A DNA stretch of 16,355 bases from Saccharofermentans sp. (GCA_024692105.1 JAILMZ010000120.1:1-16355); one strand, 5' to 3'. Numbered from the stretch's first letter, positions 1 through 8,344 are shown. A program made the numbers and translations. Notes: generated by a model from the sequence alone, not told the origin.

Positions 1-1081
1 GGTCGATCTTCTCGTAGAGATACTCTGCAGTATACAGACCCGTCAGTGAATCGTGTGTTGCGTTGTACATCTCGCGTCTAAGCTCGTTCTGCTCTTCCGT
101 AATGTCACGCACGCTTAAGTATGTGCCTGTTATCTTGCCCTTCTCATCAACGGCTGATCTCATAGCAAGATACATATACTGTGTCTCTTCGCCTTCTCCG
201 ATCAGGAATCTCTTGGACCATCCGCTGTTCTCAAGGTCGATATCGTCGAACAGGAATCTCAGGTTAGCCTTGACCTCATCATAGTTATCATTGTTTATTC
301 CTATGAGTCGCTTGCCGGGATCGTTCAGCCATATGCACTTGCCGCTGTTATCGAAGAAGAAAAGCGCCTCAGGCATGTCGGAAGCCATACTGCCGAGCAT
401 TCTGTCCAGGACTTCCATCGATCTGAAATGAAGTGCAAAGAAGTAAACGAGAAGTCCGAATAGGCCGAATCCGATCATGGACATATCCAGCGGATGTCCG
501 GAGAAGATGTAATAAGATTCGATCGCGCCGGTTATCAGCATCGAGAAGAGGATAACCGCGTACTTCGCTCTGTAAACCTTTAACACCCTTGCGATCTTTA
601 CGATGAACATTATCAGGATTACTGCAAACAGTCCGTAGCAGACGATTCTGTGATATGTCTGTCCGAGATAAGGAACGAGTTTGTAGTACTGGTGATAATC
701 GACCAGTACCTTCTCTGTTGAGAAAGAGAATCTGAAGAACGGATTAAGAGCGTACAGTACGATATCGACCAGGAAGAGAGAATGTACGAGTATGAGGACC
801 GGTAACTTCGGTCTCTTCAGTTCGCAATAAGCAAATGTGAAGTGCCAGAGTGAATAGATAGCAATATCCATTCCCAGGAAATAGATATAGTATCCAATCA
901 AAGCCCAGAACGGATCAGAGAAGATGATGATCAAAAGGTTGCCGATGACCGGTATGGCTAAACCAGCCAAAAGGAAGCATACGTATTTGCCGATCTTTTT
1001 CTTAGACCGTCTGGCATAATCCGCGCAGATGATAAGCGCTATTATCAGTACTATGAATACAACTGATAAAGCAGTTCTCAT
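1..1081 (-). CDS. 7TM-PAS-GGDEF membrane signalling protein (probable diguanylate cyclase), C-terminus cut by window edge
   Basis: The frame is open from an ATG at 1081 to base 1, giving 360 residues with no stop. Residues 1-220 contain about seven hydrophobic segments (for example 5-20, 33-55, 60-85, 93-112, 148-163, 174-192, 203-218), like the N-terminal 7TM sensor region of some histidine kinases and cyclases. Residues about 225-335 look like a PAS domain: MPEALFFFDNSGKCIWLN near its start and YLSVRDITEEQ at its end. Residues 343-350 (HDSLTGLY) are the classic entry to a GGDEF domain. The catalytic GGDEF/GGEEF loop lies beyond the window, so cyclic-di-GMP synthesis is expected but not shown, and a degenerate GGDEF or an added EAL domain cannot be excluded. 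The start is supported by an AAAGGAG ribosome site about 8 bases upstream. It sits downstream of the MATE gene with a 154-base gap and probably has its own promoter. Confidence 0.85.
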   Translation of the reverse strand, partial: MRTALSVVFIVLIIALIICADYARRSKKKIGKYVCFLLAGLAIPVIGNLLIIIFSDPFWALIGYYIYFLGMDIAIYSLWHFTFAYCELKRPKLPVLILVHSLFLVDIVLYALNPFFRFSFSTEKVLVDYHQYYKLVPYLGQTYHRIVCYGLFAVILIMFIVKIARVLKVYRAKYAVILFSMLITGAIESYYIFSGHPLDMSMIGFGLFGLLVYFFALHFRSMEVLDRMLGSMASDMPEALFFFDNSGKCIWLNDPGKRLIGINNDNYDEVKANLRFLFDDIDLENSGWSKRFLIGEGEETQYMYLAMRSAVDEKGKITGTYLSVRDITEEQNELRREMYNATHDSLTGLYTAEYLYEKID

Positions 1082-1100
1082 GCAGGTGCTCCTTTCCGAT

Positions 1101-1117
1101 ATTATAAATATATTATA
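1101..1117 (-). promoter_or_regulatory. Possible promoter -10 region(s) of the GGDEF-protein gene
   Basis: Two perfect TATAAT hexamers occur on the minus strand at 1112-1117 and 1101-1106, upstream of the ATG at 1081. No good -35 lies 16-18 bases upstream of either; the nearest TTGTAA is about 23 bases from the first. The rest of the 1082-1235 gap is AT-rich with no other gene. This is a weak call resting on the -10 matches alone. Confidence 0.35.
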
Positions 1118-1235
1118 GGGTGCTCTTTCGCATAAATCGTTTACAATACCATAACCATTAAAGAATAATGTGTATCTTATCTATGAACACGAGTGATAAT
1201 AAAAACAAGCCTTTCAGGAAATTACTATTCTTTTT

Positions 1236-2612
1236 CTACTCGAATCCGGGGTCGCCTCTCTTGTCTACAACCGACTTTCCGAACCATTTTTTCTTATACC
1301 AGTAATACATGACTATGAGACCGCGAATGCATTCGTCCGTAGCTGTTCCTGCAAAGATACCCGCCACTCCGACGCCCAATACCACACCAACCGTATAGCC
1401 GGTCATAAGCCCGAGCCCCCAGTTGCAAAGGATGCCCATGATAAGCGGGAACACGTACGCACCGGCGGCCTTAAGGCTGCAGACGAAGGTCATGTTGAGG
1501 CAGCGTCCCATCTCCACGAATATATCCACGATCATGATCATCTGTCCGAGCATTATGATATTCGCATTTTCAGTAAAGATCGTCAGAGTGTATCTGCAGA
1601 GCAAGGCGTTGGTACAGGCAAGAGCGATGGTTATCGGCATGGAGATCCTGAGTGTCTTAAATACTCTCTTATATGCAAGTTCCTCTTTGCCCGCTCCCAC
1701 GAGATGTCCTGTTATTATCTGCGTTGACATGGCGGCAGCATTCGAGAAGATCATCGCAAATGATATCAGAGTATTGCAGTATGCCCTCGCATTGACCGCA
1801 TCATTGCCCATGCCGTTGACAAAAGAGAGGAGCGTTGTCTGGTAGAGGTTGTAGGTAAGGTTCTCTCCTCCGGTAGGAAGGCCTATGCGGACCATTTTCG
1901 CAAGGAGCTTATAAGGGAAGGGTCTGAGATAGCGCAGTGATATCCTGCCTGTCTTTTTCGCGAAAAAGAATACGAACACCGCTATGACCGCCACAACCCT
2001 TGCGGCTACCGTCGAGACCGCAACGCCTGCGACGCCCATGTTCAGGTGTGCCCACGGGCCGTACAAGAACAGCCAGTTGCCGAGGATGTTTATCAGGTTG
2101 ATAGCAAACGTGACACCCATTCCTATCTTGGTGTAGCCGTTGCACCTTAAGATCTGGAGCATTACATTGAACACCGCCATGAGGAAGCCTCCTCCTCCGA
2201 CGATGTAGATGTATATCATCGAGTACGGGCGCATCTCGGGCGAGACCTGAAGAAAATCCATTATCAGCGGATTAGCCGCGCAGAAGGCGCCGCTTAAGAC
2301 TATGCCGACGACAAGGTTGACCACCACTGCAAGTGTGTAGATCATGTTCATCTTGTCGTACAGTTTTGCGCCCAGATACTGTGCCACTACAACGCTAGTC
2401 GCCGTAGCTATGACATTGAACAGGATGTTCATCATGAACATGATGGTATTGGCATTGCCGACCGCACCTACCGCATACTCGTCATAGTGGCTCAGCATCA
2501 GCGTGTCCACATTATTGAGCATCGTGTTAAGAAAAAGCTCAAAGAACATAGGCCCTGCCAGTATAAGCAGCGGCGTTTTCTCGTTGATAACAACTGTGCG
2601 TCTTTGTCTCAT
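1236..2612 (-). CDS. MATE-family multidrug/cation antiporter
   Basis: The 458-residue protein is almost wholly hydrophobic, with about twelve transmembrane segments in two similar halves, the usual size and shape of a MATE exporter (NorM/DinF-like). Seen features include the N-terminal PLLILAGPMFFELFLNTMLNNVDTLML-type entry (about residues 14-40), FNVIATATSVVVAQYLGA in the first half, and LPTGGENLTYN at the start of the second half. MATE proteins export drugs or metabolites using Na+ or H+ gradients; the substrate cannot be read from sequence. I chose the ATG at 2612 because GAGGAAGG lies 7 bases upstream. An upstream TTG at 2648 would add 12 residues but has no ribosome site. The gene is 126 bases downstream of hemZ and probably has its own promoter. 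Family call is firm, substrate unknown. Confidence 0.93.
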   Translation of the reverse strand: MRQRRTVVINEKTPLLILAGPMFFELFLNTMLNNVDTLMLSHYDEYAVGAVGNANTIMFMMNILFNVIATATSVVVAQYLGAKLYDKMNMIYTLAVVVNLVVGIVLSGAFCAANPLIMDFLQVSPEMRPYSMIYIYIVGGGGFLMAVFNVMLQILRCNGYTKIGMGVTFAINLINILGNWLFLYGPWAHLNMGVAGVAVSTVAARVVAVIAVFVFFFAKKTGRISLRYLRPFPYKLLAKMVRIGLPTGGENLTYNLYQTTLLSFVNGMGNDAVNARAYCNTLISFAMIFSNAAAMSTQIITGHLVGAGKEELAYKRVFKTLRISMPITIALACTNALLCRYTLTIFTENANIIMLGQMIMIVDIFVEMGRCLNMTFVCSLKAAGAYVFPLIMGILCNWGLGLMTGYTVGVVLGVGVAGIFAGTATDECIRGLIVMYYWYKKKWFGKSVVDKRGDPGFE

Positions 2613-2672
2613 AATCCTTCCTCTTAAATCTGTCTTAAGGAATTCCAATGATACTACAAGGTCAAAACTTGT

Positions 2673-2700
2673 ATATTAAGTAACCGCATGTTTCTTGCAA
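2673..2700 (-). promoter_or_regulatory. Probable sigma-A-type promoter of the MATE gene
   Basis: On the minus strand a -35 TTGCAA (2695-2700) is followed after 16 bases by a -10 TAATAT (2673-2678), placing the transcript start about 50 bases before the ATG at 2612. No clear terminator separates it from hemZ upstream, so read-through could also occur. Confidence 0.45.
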
Positions 2701-2738
2701 ATACATATGCGCAAGTTATGAGGGGTAATCGCAATATC

Positions 2739-4154
2739 TTATAACCCGAAAAACTCCGCCTTCTTCTGAGCCGCCTTGGCGTAGTCATTTATATATTCGA
2801 TGGCGTTCTTCGTAGTGAAGCAGCGCTCGACTCTTCTCTTATACTCTTCACCTTCCTGCCTGAAGCACCTCTTCGATGACGACCCTGCGCCGAAAGACAG
2901 AACATCTCTCATGTCCGTCATCATCGCAACATTGTAGATGCATCCTGTACCGCCTTTGGCAAAACCGGTGTTCTCCAGACCGTGCCCGGTGTCCTTCTGG
3001 CGGTACATATAGTACGGATGATATCCCGCACCATCCAACATCCTGTAGCCTTCCGTAACGGCTTCTGCAAGACTTCCCCTGGATTCTTCCCTGTCTAATA
3101 CAGTCTCCTTGGACAGTTCCGCCCTGCGCTTCTTGTAGAGAGTGTGGATCGTTATGTTGGCGGGAGCAAGTTCCATTACCTTCTCCAGCGACTTGATGAA
3201 ATCCTCTGCCGTCTCATACGGCAGGCCCGCGATGAGGTCCATGTTAACGGATTCGAAGCCCATTGCCTTCGCCTGATCATAGACGCGCACGATGTCTTCT
3301 GCGGTGTGCTTTCTGTTAAGTCTGGCAAGCGTATCCGAGTTCATGGTCTGCGGGTTGATGCATATCCTCGTAATGCCGTGTTCTCGCATGGCGAGGAGCT
3401 TATTCTCGGTGATCGTATCAGGACGTCCGGCCTCTATCGTAACCTCGCATCTGTCATCTATGCCGATGCTGCCGTAAATGCAGTCTAACAGGGATGCAAA
3501 TTCCGCTTCAGGAAGCACCGTAGGAGTTCCGCCTCCGACGTAGAGTGAACTTACCCTCCTGTTTATCTTTGGTGCCAGGAGCCTTATCTCAGATTCTAAG
3601 GCCTGCCCGTATGCCGTAAGCCTGTTCATGTGGTGCGAGATGTCCTGCGATATGAACGAGCAGTATGAACACCTTGTCGGGCAGAATGGTATTCCGACAT
3701 AGATGTTGATGTCTTCTTCGGGTATAAGTTCAGTGAGGCGAAGTTCTTCTTCAGCAGTCCTGCAGGCAAGCTCTGCCTTGTCCGGGCTTACATAGTATCT
3801 TTCTATGAGATTTGCGGGTGTCTTCTCTTCATAGGCAACGAGAGTCGGCCTGATGCCGGTCAGGCATCCCCAAGGCATGGTCCTGCCCGCAAGTTCGCAC
3901 ATGGCAAGGTACAAAGAGCGCCTTATCTCACGGCCTGCTTCAATCGGATCGCCTTCCGGGATAAAGCTCTTGCCGTTATACGTTGTGATGGAGCGGCCGT
4001 CCGGGGCGAGAGAACATACAAGAGTAACGTCCGGGCCCGTTCCCGCCGTAACCCTTTGGCGATCTCTGTCCTCGCTGAGATCGTCGTAGAACAGCCTTAC
4101 GACATCCGACACACAGTAGTATTTCTCATGTCCTTTGAGGATTATTTCGAGCAT
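2739..4154 (-). CDS. hemZ: HemZ-type radical SAM coproporphyrinogen dehydrogenase
   Basis: This is a radical SAM enzyme of the HemN/HemZ group. Counting from an ATG at 4160 (473 residues), the cluster-binding motif is Cys160-x3-Cys164-x2-Cys167 (FCPTRCSYCSF), followed by GGGTPT at 209-214 and a TIM-barrel region with NMDLIAGLP. The N-terminal extension of about 150 residues carrying WGCLTGIRPT (97-106) is typical of clostridial HemZ rather than HemN. HemZ is annotated as oxygen-independent oxidation of coproporphyrinogen III in haem synthesis, but HemN-like proteins can instead be haem chaperones or have other substrates. The ATG at 4160 overlaps the previous stop (ATGA), but the GAGG site is only about 2 bases from it and 7 bases from the ATG at 4154. 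The latter gives MLEIILKGHE, which fits the usual HemZ start, so I prefer 4154. Last gene of the four-gene operon. Confidence 0.9.
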   Translation of the reverse strand: MLEIILKGHEKYYCVSDVVRLFYDDLSEDRDRQRVTAGTGPDVTLVCSLAPDGRSITTYNGKSFIPEGDPIEAGREIRRSLYLAMCELAGRTMPWGCLTGIRPTLVAYEEKTPANLIERYYVSPDKAELACRTAEEELRLTELIPEEDINIYVGIPFCPTRCSYCSFISQDISHHMNRLTAYGQALESEIRLLAPKINRRVSSLYVGGGTPTVLPEAEFASLLDCIYGSIGIDDRCEVTIEAGRPDTITENKLLAMREHGITRICINPQTMNSDTLARLNRKHTAEDIVRVYDQAKAMGFESVNMDLIAGLPYETAEDFIKSLEKVMELAPANITIHTLYKKRRAELSKETVLDREESRGSLAEAVTEGYRMLDGAGYHPYYMYRQKDTGHGLENTGFAKGGTGCIYNVAMMTDMRDVLSFGAGSSSKRCFRQEGEEYKRRVERCFTTKNAIEYINDYAKAAQKKAEFFGL

Positions 4155-4156
4155 GG

Positions 4157-5332
4157 TCATTCCTCTATGTACTTGGTGTAGAAATCAACATAGACATTGT
4201 CCGGGACAATGTACGTCTCGTTGCCGCCCTCCTGGCCGTTTGCCTCCAGGAAAGCGTTATTCACGTCAGAGCCTGCCTTGTCGGGATCAAAACCGATGAT
4301 CTTCTCAATGTATTTGACTTCCTCTGCGATGCCCTGCCAGTATAAGTTGCTTGCATTGATGTCGCGGTAAACGGGATATATCGCCGGATCCGAGAAATAG
4401 TCCGGCAGGATCTTGCCCTCTGCCACCGCATACTCGCTCGTGATGCTCAAAAGATCCATGAATATCGTAAAGTACCCCGCGTATCTGAAATCAGCGCGTG
4501 TCGATGACAGACAGCATATCGTCGCCAGGGTATTGCAGTCCGTCTCGCTGGCAAAACCCTTTGCGTGAAGTATCTCATGGCAGATCGTTATCGGGAACGT
4601 GGTGGGATCCATATAGTCGGTATTGATGTTTGCCTCACCGAGGAACGGGTCGTACACGCCTACGATGCCTGTATATGTCCAGTATCTGCTTAAGGCTACA
4701 GGCTTTGCCCTGACGAAATTATTGCTTATGGGGATGTCGTATTTTTGGCAGACGGTATCGATCAGGATGTTCGCGTATGTCACATTCGACTCGAAACTCT
4801 CCTTGGAGTGTCCTACACCTTCAAAATCCTCCCCCATCTGCTTTCTTGCCTTGACCATGCCGTTGTACGCCCAGTCGAGCGTTGCCGCGTAATCCTCGTA
4901 ATCATGGTCACCATCAAGTTCCAGCAGATCCGCCACTCTTGTACGCCTGTAGTTAAGCCCGTGCATGAGCTGGTATATGCCTGTCACGGCTACCAGCACC
5001 GCCAGAAGCGTTCGAAGCGACTTGTAAAGGAATATCCCCAACTTGCCCTTGGCGCCGCTCACAAAGAGCATTACCACGAAATAGACGGCCAATGCGACAA
5101 GCGAGACCGAACCCACGATAACAAGGTTCTCCGTAATCGAGAAATGAAAGATGGAGTTGAAGTTATTGCCAAACATAGCAATGACCGGGAAGATGCACGA
5201 AGAATAGAAGTCTCCCGCACGGCGCGTCATCAGATTCGGAAGCAGCCAAAATGCTATCAGGAGGCCGATAAGCACGACTATCAGGATTATCCGGCCCGCT
5301 ATCCTTCTCTTGCCCTTTTTCTTGACTTTCAT
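4157..5332 (-). CDS. DUF3810 family membrane protein with HExxH putative zinc-protease motif
   Basis: The 391-residue protein has hydrophobic segments at about 12-32, 45-55, 68-91 and 103-122, then a soluble domain of about 270 residues. That domain holds HEILH at 252-256 followed by GFASETDCN (259-267). This HExxH...G-x-x-x-E-x-x-x-N layout is characteristic of DUF3810 and resembles zinc metallopeptidases, with His252, His256 and probably Glu263 as metal ligands and Glu253 as catalytic base. The position of the domain relative to the membrane cannot be read with certainty. Family function is unknown; proteolysis in or on the envelope is inference from the motif. The gene starts 3 bases after the acyltransferase stop with no strong ribosome site, so it is probably translationally coupled, and it overlaps or abuts hemZ. 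Confidence 0.82.
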   Translation of the reverse strand: MKVKKKGKRRIAGRIILIVVLIGLLIAFWLLPNLMTRRAGDFYSSCIFPVIAMFGNNFNSIFHFSITENLVIVGSVSLVALAVYFVVMLFVSGAKGKLGIFLYKSLRTLLAVLVAVTGIYQLMHGLNYRRTRVADLLELDGDHDYEDYAATLDWAYNGMVKARKQMGEDFEGVGHSKESFESNVTYANILIDTVCQKYDIPISNNFVRAKPVALSRYWTYTGIVGVYDPFLGEANINTDYMDPTTFPITICHEILHAKGFASETDCNTLATICCLSSTRADFRYAGYFTIFMDLLSITSEYAVAEGKILPDYFSDPAIYPVYRDINASNLYWQGIAEEVKYIEKIIGFDPDKAGSDVNNAFLEANGQEGGNETYIVPDNVYVDFYTKYIEE

Positions 5333-5335
5333 ATA

Positions 5336-6109
5336 TCAGTGCCTGATGAGCATAAAGATCACAAAGAGTATTCCGTATACGATCGGCTGGTGGGCAAAGT
5401 AGATTATCAGGGAATGCCTTCCGCAGAATTCGAACGGAGCGCAAATGATGCCTGCCGCCTTGTTCTTCGCAGGAAGAAGGCTTGCTTTTTCTGCGTAGCA
5501 TACCCTGCCGACAAGGCATCCGATAAGGAAAACGCCGACCCACGGGATCATTGGCATGTAGTCAGCCATATAGGGCATGGATCTCATCACGATACCTACG
5601 GGCAGTAATACGGGAATGTCTATTGTATAGTCCATACGGTCAAGGTTTGTTCCGAACGCCGTGATAAGAGCTCCGCAAAAGCCCAGGAGCGCGTTGGTGA
5701 GCTTCGGATTGGTACCGGTCTTCTTCTCGATGAATTCTATCAGTGAATACAGGAGGATGCTGACCGCAAGCAAAGCCAGGACATTGAATATGATAAGGCA
5801 GTTGATCTTCATGAACGTGGTTATGAGCCATGTCGCAAGCGTCATAACGGCAGCAACGCCCAGGAGCTTTAATCCGCGGATCAGATTATTCTTCGAGAAA
5901 GTGCAGCATACACCTGACACTCCGACAAATATGACAATGAAAAACGGATGAGCGAATGCCCAGAACCAGTCCGCTTCAAGGAACCCGAAGATCTTAACAC
6001 CGAACTCATAATGCACATCCCACGCGAAATGCATGAGTATCATCATGAACAAAGCAAATCCGCGCAGAAGATCGAGCTCATACGCCCTTTGTTTTTTCTT
6101 ATCTGACAC
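5336..6109 (-). CDS. DUF1624/HGSNAT-like membrane acyltransferase
   Basis: The 257-residue protein begins with a short basic stretch and then RAYELDLLRGFALFMMILMHFAWD (about 8-31), the signature of the heparan-alpha-glucosaminide N-acetyltransferase catalytic domain (DUF1624, PF07786). About seven transmembrane segments follow, with FCGRHSLIIYFAHQPIVYG near the C-terminus, also typical. Family members are thought to move an acetyl group from cytosolic acetyl-CoA to an acceptor on the other face of the membrane; the acceptor here is unknown and could be a cell-wall or surface sugar. The start is a GTG at 6109 with GGGGAG 9 bases upstream, lying inside the end of the kinase gene, whose stop is 6 bases before it. 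It is followed after 3 bases by the DUF3810 gene. Confidence 0.85.
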   Translation of the reverse strand: MSDKKKQRAYELDLLRGFALFMMILMHFAWDVHYEFGVKIFGFLEADWFWAFAHPFFIVIFVGVSGVCCTFSKNNLIRGLKLLGVAAVMTLATWLITTFMKINCLIIFNVLALLAVSILLYSLIEFIEKKTGTNPKLTNALLGFCGALITAFGTNLDRMDYTIDIPVLLPVGIVMRSMPYMADYMPMIPWVGVFLIGCLVGRVCYAEKASLLPAKNKAAGIICAPFEFCGRHSLIIYFAHQPIVYGILFVIFMLIRH

Positions 6110-6115
6110 TGCCTA

Positions 6116-6931
6116 TCACTCCCCTGCCAGACAGCTTCCTATTGCCGTCGCAAATACTGCGTCTTCGGGAATTATGAAGTTGACGTCATACAGATCCTTG
6201 AACGGCATCAGGTAATCCCTGCACTGTTCAAGTGCCGTCAGCTGACCTGTATATACGATATCTTTTACTCCGCAGTTCCTTGAAGCCAGAACAGACATAG
6301 TACCGATGGCCTGGTATACGAGATTGAATATGCCGGCAGATACATCTTCCTTCTTTACCGCATCAAGCGCTTTTCCGAAATTCGCAGCTGTGGCATTCAT
6401 GGGAAGGCCGGGGATCTCATCTTTGGTAATATCTCCGATCGTAAGGTCGACACGGCTTGTATCGCCGTCTTCAGCGATCTCCGACAGTTTAAGCGGATCA
6501 GCTACTCCAACGGCAGAATTGCTCAGACCAACAAGGGTGCCTCCGCCGATTCCGGAACCGATTATATGGGTTACATTGCCTTTTTCCGCATGCAGATAAG
6601 CAGTTCCCGTACCCATGCTGACCACGACTGCCCTGTCCAGTCCGGAAAGATACAATCCGCCCAGTCCTGTCGCCATGAATTCCTTTACGCTGACGGTCTT
6701 GATCCCGAGTATGGGAGCCGTAGGATACGATGCACCGACACCTGTGATGTTGATCTGTTCGATGTCATCTATGGAGAGATTATTGTCATTAACCAGTTTT
6801 CCGACTGCACCATAAGCTGAAGCGACCGGATCTGCAGCCTTGACTATAGACTTGGCAACGATCTTCCCGTCTTGCATTCCAACGATCTTTGTTGTGCTGC
6901 CTCCTATATCGAGACCGACTTTTATCTTCAT
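6116..6931 (-). CDS. coaW: Type II pantothenate kinase
   Basis: The 271-residue protein matches the length and layout of the fumble/CoaW type II pantothenate kinases, which phosphorylate pantothenate in the first step of CoA synthesis. Seen: the ASKHA phosphate-1 loop VGLDIGGSTTKIVG (5-18), ITGVGASYP (62-70), KEFMATGLGG (83-92) whose Glu84 is at the expected catalytic position, SMGTGTAYL (105-113), and the glycine-rich IGSGIGGGTLVGLS (124-137). The start ATG has AAGGGG about 8 bases upstream. It is the first gene of a tight operon with the acyltransferase, DUF3810 and hemZ genes, and lies just after the pilus-locus terminator. A possible but weak promoter (TAGAAT -10) is in the 50-base gap. 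Related ASKHA activator proteins share the fold, but the overall pattern favours PanK-II. Confidence 0.85.
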   Translation of the reverse strand: MKIKVGLDIGGSTTKIVGMQDGKIVAKSIVKAADPVASAYGAVGKLVNDNNLSIDDIEQINITGVGASYPTAPILGIKTVSVKEFMATGLGGLYLSGLDRAVVVSMGTGTAYLHAEKGNVTHIIGSGIGGGTLVGLSNSAVGVADPLKLSEIAEDGDTSRVDLTIGDITKDEIPGLPMNATAANFGKALDAVKKEDVSAGIFNLVYQAIGTMSVLASRNCGVKDIVYTGQLTALEQCRDYLMPFKDLYDVNFIIPEDAVFATAIGSCLAGE

Positions 6932-6982
6932 AGGTTATCCCCTTAAATTTTTGTCATATTCTATCACAGTTTCAACTTCATT

Positions 6983-7008
6983 AAAAAAGCCCCGCCGGTC
7001 GGCAGGGC
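6983..7008 (-). terminator. Rho-independent terminator of the minor-pilin operon
   Basis: In minus-strand RNA an 8-base-pair stem, GCCCUGCC with GGCGGGGC (one G-U pair), encloses the loop GACC and is followed by six U residues (6983-6988). It lies 25 bases past the stop of the last pilin gene and insulates the pantothenate kinase operon from the pilus locus. Confidence 0.9.
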
Positions 7009-7032
7009 CTTGTTGAATATCGCAGTATCAAA

Positions 7033-7599
7033 TCAGGAAGTAGAATAAATGAGTTTATTATCATATCCAGGTACAACGGATTTAATGTCCGGAGACTCAC
7101 CACTGTGTCCAACTGAAATCTTCGCAGAAGAGTGAGGCAACCAAAAACTACCCTCGTATTTGCACATCAGCGGTTTGGTCGGATCATAGTAATTGTCATA
7201 AATTAAAACTACATAATTGATAAGAGATTTATTAGAAGGATCTATCTGGAAACCAATCCAAACATCCCACTTATCAACAAGCGGACCAGTACCGTTCTGC
7301 TTGGTCTTCATCTGGCTGGGTTCAAAAACAGGAGTAGTATTGTAATAAAGAATAGAATCCTTTACATACCATTCTGTTGCACTGCCCTTACTGACCTCTG
7401 CCAATACAGAGTTCTCAATACCATAACCATACAAAACAGCATAATCGGAAGCATCATTCAGATTGTATGTCAATGTGAACGAATCGTTGATGCTCATCAT
7501 AAGAGCTGTAGTTAATCCGAATATGATTGCGATTATCGCAAGCGACAACATCATCTCAACAAGTGTGAAGCCGCGTTTATTTTTACTAATTCGTCTCAT
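7033..7599 (-). CDS. Minor type IV prepilin, PilW/PulJ-like N-terminus (188 aa)
   Basis: The 188-residue protein has a class III prepilin signal: a 10-residue basic leader (MRRISKNKRG), cleavage before Phe, then FTLVEMMLSLAIIAIIFGL with Glu5 and a hydrophobic assembly helix. The mature protein would be about 178 residues with a polar, Tyr- and Asn-rich head of no recognised family. GGAGG sits about 8 bases before the ATG. It is the last of three pilin genes in one transcript, 37 bases after the 230-residue pilin gene, and is followed by a terminator. Its place suggests a minor or tip pilin that primes assembly or binds a ligand; an adhesive role is inference. Confidence 0.85.
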   Translation of the reverse strand: MRRISKNKRGFTLVEMMLSLAIIAIIFGLTTALMMSINDSFTLTYNLNDASDYAVLYGYGIENSVLAEVSKGSATEWYVKDSILYYNTTPVFEPSQMKTKQNGTGPLVDKWDVWIGFQIDPSNKSLINYVVLIYDNYYDPTKPLMCKYEGSFWLPHSSAKISVGHSGESPDIKSVVPGYDNKLIYSTS

Positions 7600-7636
7600 C
7601 CTTTTCCTCCGATTCTGAATAACTTATAGATTAACA

Positions 7637-8329
7637 TTACCAATCAAAAGGTGTTCCAACAGGGACAAAGGTGGTTGTATCACCGGGCTTTGTCATATAA
7701 CCCCAAACATACTGTCCTGCTGTATTGCTAAGTCCGGCATAATTAGCTTTATTCAGTTTATATATACCGATGTGTCCGAGATAAGCATCAGTTAACATAT
7801 TGCTTTCATCAGTAAGAGTCTTTCCTGTATCATAATTGACGGTAGGGATATAAAAGAATGTGCGTCTGTTGCCTGCAACCGACGGATTCTCGATTGTACC
7901 AGTTATATTAATATCATCAGAAACGCCTTTATATGCATACTCAACACCATTGATAGAATTTAACGTAACTCCGGAAGCATTGGTTGCACCAGAACTATCA
8001 AATCCAATTGTTATTGGACATGAAGTTGCCGCAGCATCATATTTTCCCTTACCCAAATAATCCAAGCCAGCATAATAATAATTATTCGGTATTGGCGTAT
8101 TCGATGTATTGTACGCCGCAGATTTAGCATGAAGTTGGGACAGTGTGGTCATGCTGGCACTATAATTCGATGCGGCAGACTTGGTATACACTGAAGTATG
8201 ATAAGAATAACCCATAGTCGCTGCAAAGCCGTTAAGAAGCATGGTCGACATAATTACCATGATCGCAACGGAAAGCAATGTCTCAAGGAGTGTAAAACCC
8301 TGGCTGTTGTTCTTCAAAAATCTCTTCAT
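7637..8329 (-). CDS. Minor type IV prepilin with large head domain (230 aa)
   Basis: The 230-residue protein carries an 11-residue leader (MKRFLKNNSQG), then FTLLETLLSVAIMVIMSTML with Glu5, as in PilV/PulI-like minor pilins. The head of about 190 residues is rich in Ser, Thr, Asn and Tyr, and I do not recognise a family. By eye the gene is AT-richer than the assembly genes (for example 20 of 60 bases are G or C at 8041-8100). AGGGAG lies about 8 bases before the ATG, and the gap from the 71-residue pilin gene is 15 bases. As the largest pilin here it could be the tip subunit or a head partner for the headless pilins; both ideas are inference. Confidence 0.85.
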   Translation of the reverse strand: MKRFLKNNSQGFTLLETLLSVAIMVIMSTMLLNGFAATMGYSYHTSVYTKSAASNYSASMTTLSQLHAKSAAYNTSNTPIPNNYYYAGLDYLGKGKYDAAATSCPITIGFDSSGATNASGVTLNSINGVEYAYKGVSDDINITGTIENPSVAGNRRTFFYIPTVNYDTGKTLTDESNMLTDAYLGHIGIYKLNKANYAGLSNTAGQYVWGYMTKPGDTTTFVPVGTPFDW

Positions 8330-8344
8330 AAGCTAGACTCCCTA

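Noticed and set aside
1199..1235. Possible terminator after the MATE gene
   Set aside because: Only a 3-base-pair stem (CCT-GAA-AGG) precedes the U-rich run, too weak to call.
2613..2648. TTG start extending the MATE protein by 12 residues
   Set aside because: No ribosome site precedes it, whereas the ATG at 2612 has GAGGAAGG at ideal distance.
4745..5608. Long open frame on the plus strand (287 codons)
   Set aside because: It lies wholly across the well-supported DUF3810 and acyltransferase genes on the other strand, has a charged, His/Asp/Arg-rich composition with no family features, and is a mirror of their codon pattern.
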